Shown here: positions 5,707 to 9,407 of the stretch, one piece after another | Layout of the letters: each line of letters begins with the position of its first letter | Numbering within the stretch: position 1 is the stretch's first letter | Source of the DNA: an uncultured Pirellulaceae bacterium | GTDB taxonomy: Bacteria; Planctomycetota; Planctomycetia; Pirellulales; Pirellulaceae | Length of the DNA: 9,407 nt | Reading direction: 5' to 3' | Assembly (NCBI GenBank): GCA_934255105.1 | Contig: CAKQNH010000125.1 | Coordinates: 1 to 9,407, forward strand | The notes under the pieces: generated by a model | What the model was told of the DNA's origin: nothing | Database searches by the model: none | What the model saw: the letters and a program-made list of their open reading frames with translations, nothing else | Position numbers and translations under genes: made by a program

Positions 5707-7503
5707 ATGACATCTTTTACTTCTACACACAAAGCAGACAGCGACCTTTGGGCGCAAGTCATCGGGGGTGATGCGGCAGCCTTTGAAATGGTCGTCACCA
5801 AATATCAAAACGCCGTCTCGGCTGTTTCCTACAGTCGAGTTGGCGATTTCAATATCAGTGAAGATATCTCGCAAGAAACCTTTTTGGTCGCCTGGCAATC
5901 GCGCGACTCGCTGGTGAATCCCGAGCAATTGCGAAGTTGGCTATGCGGTATTGCTCGCAATCTGTCCAACAACCACCTGCGCCACCGTAATAGGCACCAC
6001 GAGCGAGAACAATTGGGCGATGTTCCCGATACAAGCGGAGCCATCGACGAGGCAGAGTCGAAGGTCGTAGCGCAAGAGGAGCAAGCACTGGTTTGGAGCA
6101 CATTGGAGTCGATCGACGAAACCTACCGAGAACCGTTGGTACTGTACTACCGTGAGGGGGCCACCGTCGCCGAAATTTCAGCCACATTGGGGATCAGTCA
6201 CGACGCCGCCAAGCAGCGACTGTCACGCGGGAGAGCATTGTTACGCGATTCAGTAGCTCACTTGATAGGGCAGACGCTGGAACACACGCGATTGGGGAAT
6301 AAGTTTACCTCAGGCGTTATGGCCGCTATCGGATCAGCGACTTGGCTCTCGAAATCTGCAGTCGCAGCCAGCTCGGCTGCGGCAACAGCCAAAGCCAGCT
6401 CCGGCTTGGCTTCAGGGACCGTTGCGGGGCTCAGTGGCGCGTTCGTCGGTTCCGCTGCAGGGCTAGGTGGTGCGTGGCTCGGAACATGGCTGCCGACGCA
6501 GTTTGCCACCACGCTCGAAGAAAGGGAGCTACTGAAGGAATCTGGGCGACGCGCTTTGTGGTTAAGCCTGGCATACGCCGTGTCCGTTTTGATCTTAACA
6601 CTGCTTGTAAGGCTGCTCGGTGGCTTGTGGCTCTACTTTGCAGCGTTGGCTTTAACGACGCTCGTCTTCGCGGCTTCCCTGGTCGTGCATCTGATGGGAG
6701 TCAATCGCAGGATGCATTCCCTGCGGATGGAATTGGGAGGTACGGGACAGCCTAACGACACTCGACTCAAACGCTGGGTTGGGGCCGATCGAAGTCAAGG
6801 TCGCTGGATAGGCAAAAGGTATTGCTCGCAGACACGGTTCCTGGGGCGACCATGGATAGACGTGCAGTTCAGCGATCTGGATTTCAGCATGACGCAAAAC
6901 AAGCCCGAATACTTGACCGCGCGTGGCTGGATTGCACTTGGCGATCGCGCCGACGGCTGGCTAATAGGTTTCGGTGGAATCGCCAAAGGCCTGATCGCTG
7001 CTGGCGGAATAGCTTACGGCGGCATCTGTCTTGGCGGCGTAAGCATAGGGATTGTAGCCCTGGGAGGATTAGGTCTGGGTGTACTAGCCATTGGCGGACT
7101 GGCTATTGGCGGATTGGCCTTGGGTGGAGGGGCGGTTGGCTACGATGCGGTTGGCGGAGGGACGCTAGCCTGGCATTGCGCTGCCGGCGGCGGTGCGATC
7201 GCCCATCATGCAGCCATTGGAGGTGCAGCCATGGCTCGCGACTATGCTGTTGGCGGTGCTGCCATCGCACGCGAAGCCAATACACCAAAAGCGAAAGCCT
7301 ACCTCGATCAACAATGGGTCACTCACGGGCTGAAGTGGATGAGCCGCTGGGCCTGGCTGTCCTATCTAGCTTTCCCGCTCGGGCTGCTACCTGCTTTCGG
7401 TATGAGATTGTTCTATCGCCAGCAAAATTTGGAATGTTCCGACCTAGTGCTCAACGGACAACAAGGCGATCTCGGCTACCAAGCCCGGCCCAAATCCAAG
7501 TAG
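5707..7503 (+). CDS. ECF-type sigma factor fused to membrane and Gly-periodic C-terminal domain
   Basis: The product is 598 residues, about three times a minimal ECF factor. Residues 24-92 match sigma region 2 (DISQETFLVAWQSRDSL, then LRSWLCGIARNLSNNHLR). Residues 125-182 match region 4: LESIDETYREPLVLYYREG, then a helix-turn-helix TVAEISATLGISHDAAKQRL and SRGRALLR. From about 205 an Ala/Gly/Ser-rich stretch leads to a probable membrane segment at 237-262, then hydrophobic segments at 284-304 and 306-331, a polar region, a Gly-periodic domain at about 404-523, and a last hydrophobic segment at 548-567. In the periodic domain GG pairs recur every 5 or 10 residues (423, 433, 438, 443, 453, 463, 468, 473, 483) and then every 11 (494, 505, 516). 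Long C-terminal extensions on ECF factors are known in Planctomycetes; here the tail may act as a built-in anchor or sensor. No anti-sigma gene is adjacent. The last 60 nt overlap the opposing synthase gene. Confidence 0.88.
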   Translation: MTSFTSTHKADSDLWAQVIGGDAAAFEMVVTKYQNAVSAVSYSRVGDFNISEDISQETFLVAWQSRDSLVNPEQLRSWLCGIARNLSNNHLRHRNRHHEREQLGDVPDTSGAIDEAESKVVAQEEQALVWSTLESIDETYREPLVLYYREGATVAEISATLGISHDAAKQRLSRGRALLRDSVAHLIGQTLEHTRLGNKFTSGVMAAIGSATWLSKSAVAASSAAATAKASSGLASGTVAGLSGAFVGSAAGLGGAWLGTWLPTQFATTLEERELLKESGRRALWLSLAYAVSVLILTLLVRLLGGLWLYFAALALTTLVFAASLVVHLMGVNRRMHSLRMELGGTGQPNDTRLKRWVGADRSQGRWIGKRYCSQTRFLGRPWIDVQFSDLDFSMTQNKPEYLTARGWIALGDRADGWLIGFGGIAKGLIAAGGIAYGGICLGGVSIGIVALGGLGLGVLAIGGLAIGGLALGGGAVGYDAVGGGTLAWHCAAGGGAIAHHAAIGGAAMARDYAVGGAAIAREANTPKAKAYLDQQWVTHGLKWMSRWAWLSYLAFPLGLLPAFGMRLFYRQQNLECSDLVLNGQQGDLGYQARPKSK

Positions 7504-8652
7504 GACGCAGTGCCCGGCTGGCAATTGGGAGGCGGGCAATTGGGAGGTTGGCACTTCGCTGGCGGCGGCTCGAGCACGCTGGAATTCGCGGAGGATGAAG
7601 AGCACGGTGGGCGATGACATATTGCCATGCCGCGCTAGGATCGCCCGCGAGTAGCGCAAGTCGTCGTCACTCAGCCCCAGGCTGTTTTTGACAGCAGACA
7701 CAATTCTAGGGCCGCCCGGATGAACGCCCCAGTAGGCGATATCCTTCACACCCAGTTGATGCTCGCCCAACCAAGCGATCAACCAAGCGGCTAAGTGCCC
7801 CTCAATTTTGTCGCCTACATCGCTGCTCAAACACATATCGAAACCATGGTCACCAATGCGCCAGCTCATAGCCTGCTCGGAATCAGCGATAACTACTGAG
7901 CCCGTATCGACCACTTGCCATGGGGCCGCATCGTTTGGCAACCGACTCACGCCACCGCTCAACACCAGAGCTGCCGAACCGTCGCCGAAGAGCGCATTGC
8001 CGATGATCTTCTCGCTATCCCAAGTGAAACGGTAGTGCAAACTGCACAGCTCAACCGCACATAGCAACACGCGCGCATCCGGATCCGATTCGGTGACAGC
8101 TCGGGCGGCGCGCAAGCCATTGATAGCCGCATGGCAGCCCATAAAGCCGATCTGCATGCGTTGCGTTGTGTTGGGTAAGCCCAGTCGTTCGATGAGTTCA
8201 ATATCGACACCCGGCGCGTCGAACCCAGTGCAACTGATAGTTATCAAATGGGTTATCTCTCGTGGGTCAATTCGCGCTTGGTCCAACGCCATTTGCGACG
8301 ACTCGCACGCCAGTCCCGCAGCAAAACGGGAATAGAGTTCCATCCGCTCGCGCGTCGTCGCTCCCTGGCTCTGCCCCGATTCCAATCGTGGAAGTTCAGC
8401 GCTAGATGGACCGGGGTCGTTACCGTCAGCTTCTTGACTTGCTGCTACAGCGAGACGGCTCCAATTGTAAGCAAAGCGATGAGGCATTACGGTTCCGCGA
8501 GTCTGCACCTCAGCCTTGCGGAATAGCACGCGCCCTAACCTCGCTTGCCGCTCATCTTCACAGACAATGTCGGTAAACATCTGCACCGCGTCGGCTTGAG
8601 TCATTTGATGCGGTGGGGAAGCAGTTCCCAGACCGAGAATCGAAGTAGGCAT
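7444..8652 (-). CDS. Type III polyketide synthase (chalcone/stilbene synthase-like)
   Basis: The product has 402 residues and condenses an acyl-CoA starter with malonyl-CoA units, without an acyl carrier protein, in the cytoplasm. The Cys-His-Asn triad is intact: Cys173 in GFMGCHAAINGLRAA, His311 in GVHPGGPRI and Asn344 in RHGNMSSPTVLF. Other family landmarks are TISCTGFDAPGVD (138-150), FGDGSAALVL (222-231) and the C-terminal GFGPGLVAE (386-394). The ATG at 8652 begins MPTSILGLGTASPP, the normal thiolase-fold start; an in-frame start at 8694 would add 14 residues inside the upstream gene. A polar insert around 73-100 and a short repeat before the C-terminal strand account for the slightly long size. 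The start is 10 nt after the oxidoreductase stop, so co-transcription is likely. Bacterial relatives make alkylresorcinols, alkylpyrones or similar; the starter used here cannot be read from the sequence. Confidence 0.93.
   Translation of the reverse strand: MPTSILGLGTASPPHQMTQADAVQMFTDIVCEDERQARLGRVLFRKAEVQTRGTVMPHRFAYNWSRLAVAASQEADGNDPGPSSAELPRLESGQSQGATTRERMELYSRFAAGLACESSQMALDQARIDPREITHLITISCTGFDAPGVDIELIERLGLPNTTQRMQIGFMGCHAAINGLRAARAVTESDPDARVLLCAVELCSLHYRFTWDSEKIIGNALFGDGSAALVLSGGVSRLPNDAAPWQVVDTGSVVIADSEQAMSWRIGDHGFDMCLSSDVGDKIEGHLAAWLIAWLGEHQLGVKDIAYWGVHPGGPRIVSAVKNSLGLSDDDLRYSRAILARHGNMSSPTVLFILREFQRARAAASEVPTSQLPASQLPAGHCVLLGFGPGLVAEIALLSVEH
7516..7545. repeat. 15-bp tandem repeat inside the synthase gene
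   Basis: GGCTGGCAATTGGGA (7516-7530) and GGCGGGCAATTGGGA (7531-7545) differ at one position; a degraded third unit may follow at 7546-7560. On the minus strand they encode a repeated SQLPA in the variable segment just before the conserved C-terminal strand of the polyketide synthase. The insertion keeps the frame and lies outside the catalytic motifs. Confidence 0.85.
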
Positions 8653-8662
8653 AGCAATTTTC

Positions 8663-9406
8663 TTAGTTGAGTCTCTGGATGATTGTCGAGGCAATTCCTG
8701 GTCGCACGCGAAGCGCTTGGTGGGCCATCCAGCGCACAGGTGCGCGCTTCAAACCGCTCGAGAGCCAGCGGCAAAGTCGTTGCTCTGGTTCTATTGTGGC
8801 ATGATACCAGGCTTCCCATTGGTGAACCAAATCAGTCTGCCAAGCCGCTTGGCTGCGGATCAACAAGGGTGTTACGCCCAGACCGGTCTGCAAAGCCCAG
8901 CGAATTCCTTCGCCCGTAAAGGGTTCAACATAGCCTGCCGCATCACCTACCAAGAAAACGCGCTCTGCTGCCAGTCGCGAAGCGCGGCAAGTCAGCGGCG
9001 GCGTCCCCCGCCAAGCCGCCGCTGTGGCTTGGGGCAATTGAGCGGCGTCCGCTTCGTGCAATATTTCGTGCGTTAGTCCAGCGGGACCCAAACGCTGCAA
9101 AGCCAAGCGATCGACGGCCGCCGCCACGTGCAAGCGCCCACCGGTGATTTGCGTCAAACCAACATAGCCATGTCGGCCAACCACCATGTGTATCGCCCCG
9201 GCGGTGTAGTGCGCGGGAAAGTGGTGCAAGATAGCTTCGATTCCAACTCGCGAGTTGGCTGGCGGCGTTTGCTGCAACTCGAGGTGCTCACCCGGCGAAC
9301 GTCCACCCAAGCCACTGGCGAGCACTACCGCACGAGCGGCTACCAGAACGGCTTGTCCTCCGGTAGTCAATTCAATCCGTCGCGTCTGACCATCGACGGT
9401 GTGTAA
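8663..9406 (-). CDS. FAD-dependent oxidoreductase (geranylgeranyl reductase-like), N-terminus outside window
   Basis: The reading frame is open to the window edge. The residues before the in-frame TTG at 9370 (LHTVDGQTRRIE) continue naturally into the protein, so that codon is internal and the start is missing. About 247 C-terminal residues are visible. AARAVVLASGLGG (near 9310-9340) is the strand following the NAD(P)/FAD fold that usually reads ATG. VFLVGDAAGYVEPFTGEGI (near 8900-8960) is the GD motif that binds the FAD ribityl chain in p-hydroxybenzoate hydroxylase and geranylgeranyl reductase relatives. The Rossmann GxGxxG would be in the missing part. Type III synthases are often paired with such flavoproteins, which hydroxylate or oxidise the polyketide (for example to quinones); that role is inferred here from position. 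The stop lies 10 nt before the synthase start. Confidence 0.85.
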   Translation of the reverse strand, partial: LHTVDGQTRRIELTTGGQAVLVAARAVVLASGLGGRSPGEHLELQQTPPANSRVGIEAILHHFPAHYTAGAIHMVVGRHGYVGLTQITGGRLHVAAAVDRLALQRLGPAGLTHEILHEADAAQLPQATAAAWRGTPPLTCRASRLAAERVFLVGDAAGYVEPFTGEGIRWALQTGLGVTPLLIRSQAAWQTDLVHQWEAWYHATIEPEQRLCRWLSSGLKRAPVRWMAHQALRVRPGIASTIIQRLN

Positions 9407-9407
9407 T

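Noticed and set aside
6822..7598. 258-codon plus-strand frame inside the sigma gene
   Set aside because: It is a Arg/Cys/Trp-rich shadow of the Gly-periodic coding sequence in another frame.

Overview
The window reads as a planctomycete chromosome segment, most likely from the Pirellulales (Rhodopirellula/Blastopirellula-like). The basis is a DUF1552 gene followed by a two-haem DUF1587/1595/1592/1588/1585 protein (both families are heavily expanded in Planctomycetes), a sigma factor with a long membrane-bearing C-terminal extension, moderate GC content, few Shine-Dalgarno sites and abundant palindromic intergenic repeats. The assignment rests on family knowledge, not on a search.

Layout. Positions 1-3388 (+): the 3' part of a DUF1552 gene, a 191-nt gap holding a palindromic dispersed repeat (element A), then a complete cytochrome-c-type DUF1592 gene. 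Positions 3389-4187 hold no convincing gene. They contain eight tandem copies of a 35-bp palindrome-bearing unit starting three bases after the stop codon, then an inverted pair of two-hairpin modules whose stems differ by compensatory changes. Positions 4188-5243 (-): a lone NMT1/THI5-like ABC-transporter substrate-binding lipoprotein. Positions 5244-5706: a divergent intergenic region with a second copy of the dispersed repeat (element B). Positions 5707-7503 (+): an ECF-type sigma factor fused to transmembrane segments and a glycine-periodic domain. Positions 7444-8652 (-): a type III polyketide synthase whose 3' end overlaps the sigma gene's 3' end by 60 nt. Positions 8663-9406 (-, cut by the window edge): a FAD-dependent oxidoreductase whose stop lies 10 nt before the polyketide synthase start, so the two look like one operon.

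How the genes fit together. The DUF1552/DUF1592 pair is a recurring planctomycete partnership of exported proteins, with the DUF1592 member carrying two CxxCH haem sites; its substrate is unknown. The oxidoreductase/type III synthase pair probably makes and oxidises an aromatic or pyrone polyketide. The sigma factor lies convergent to that pair; nothing here shows that it regulates it. The least explained material is non-coding: three unrelated repeat families, two of which can be shown within this window to be multi-copy and structured.
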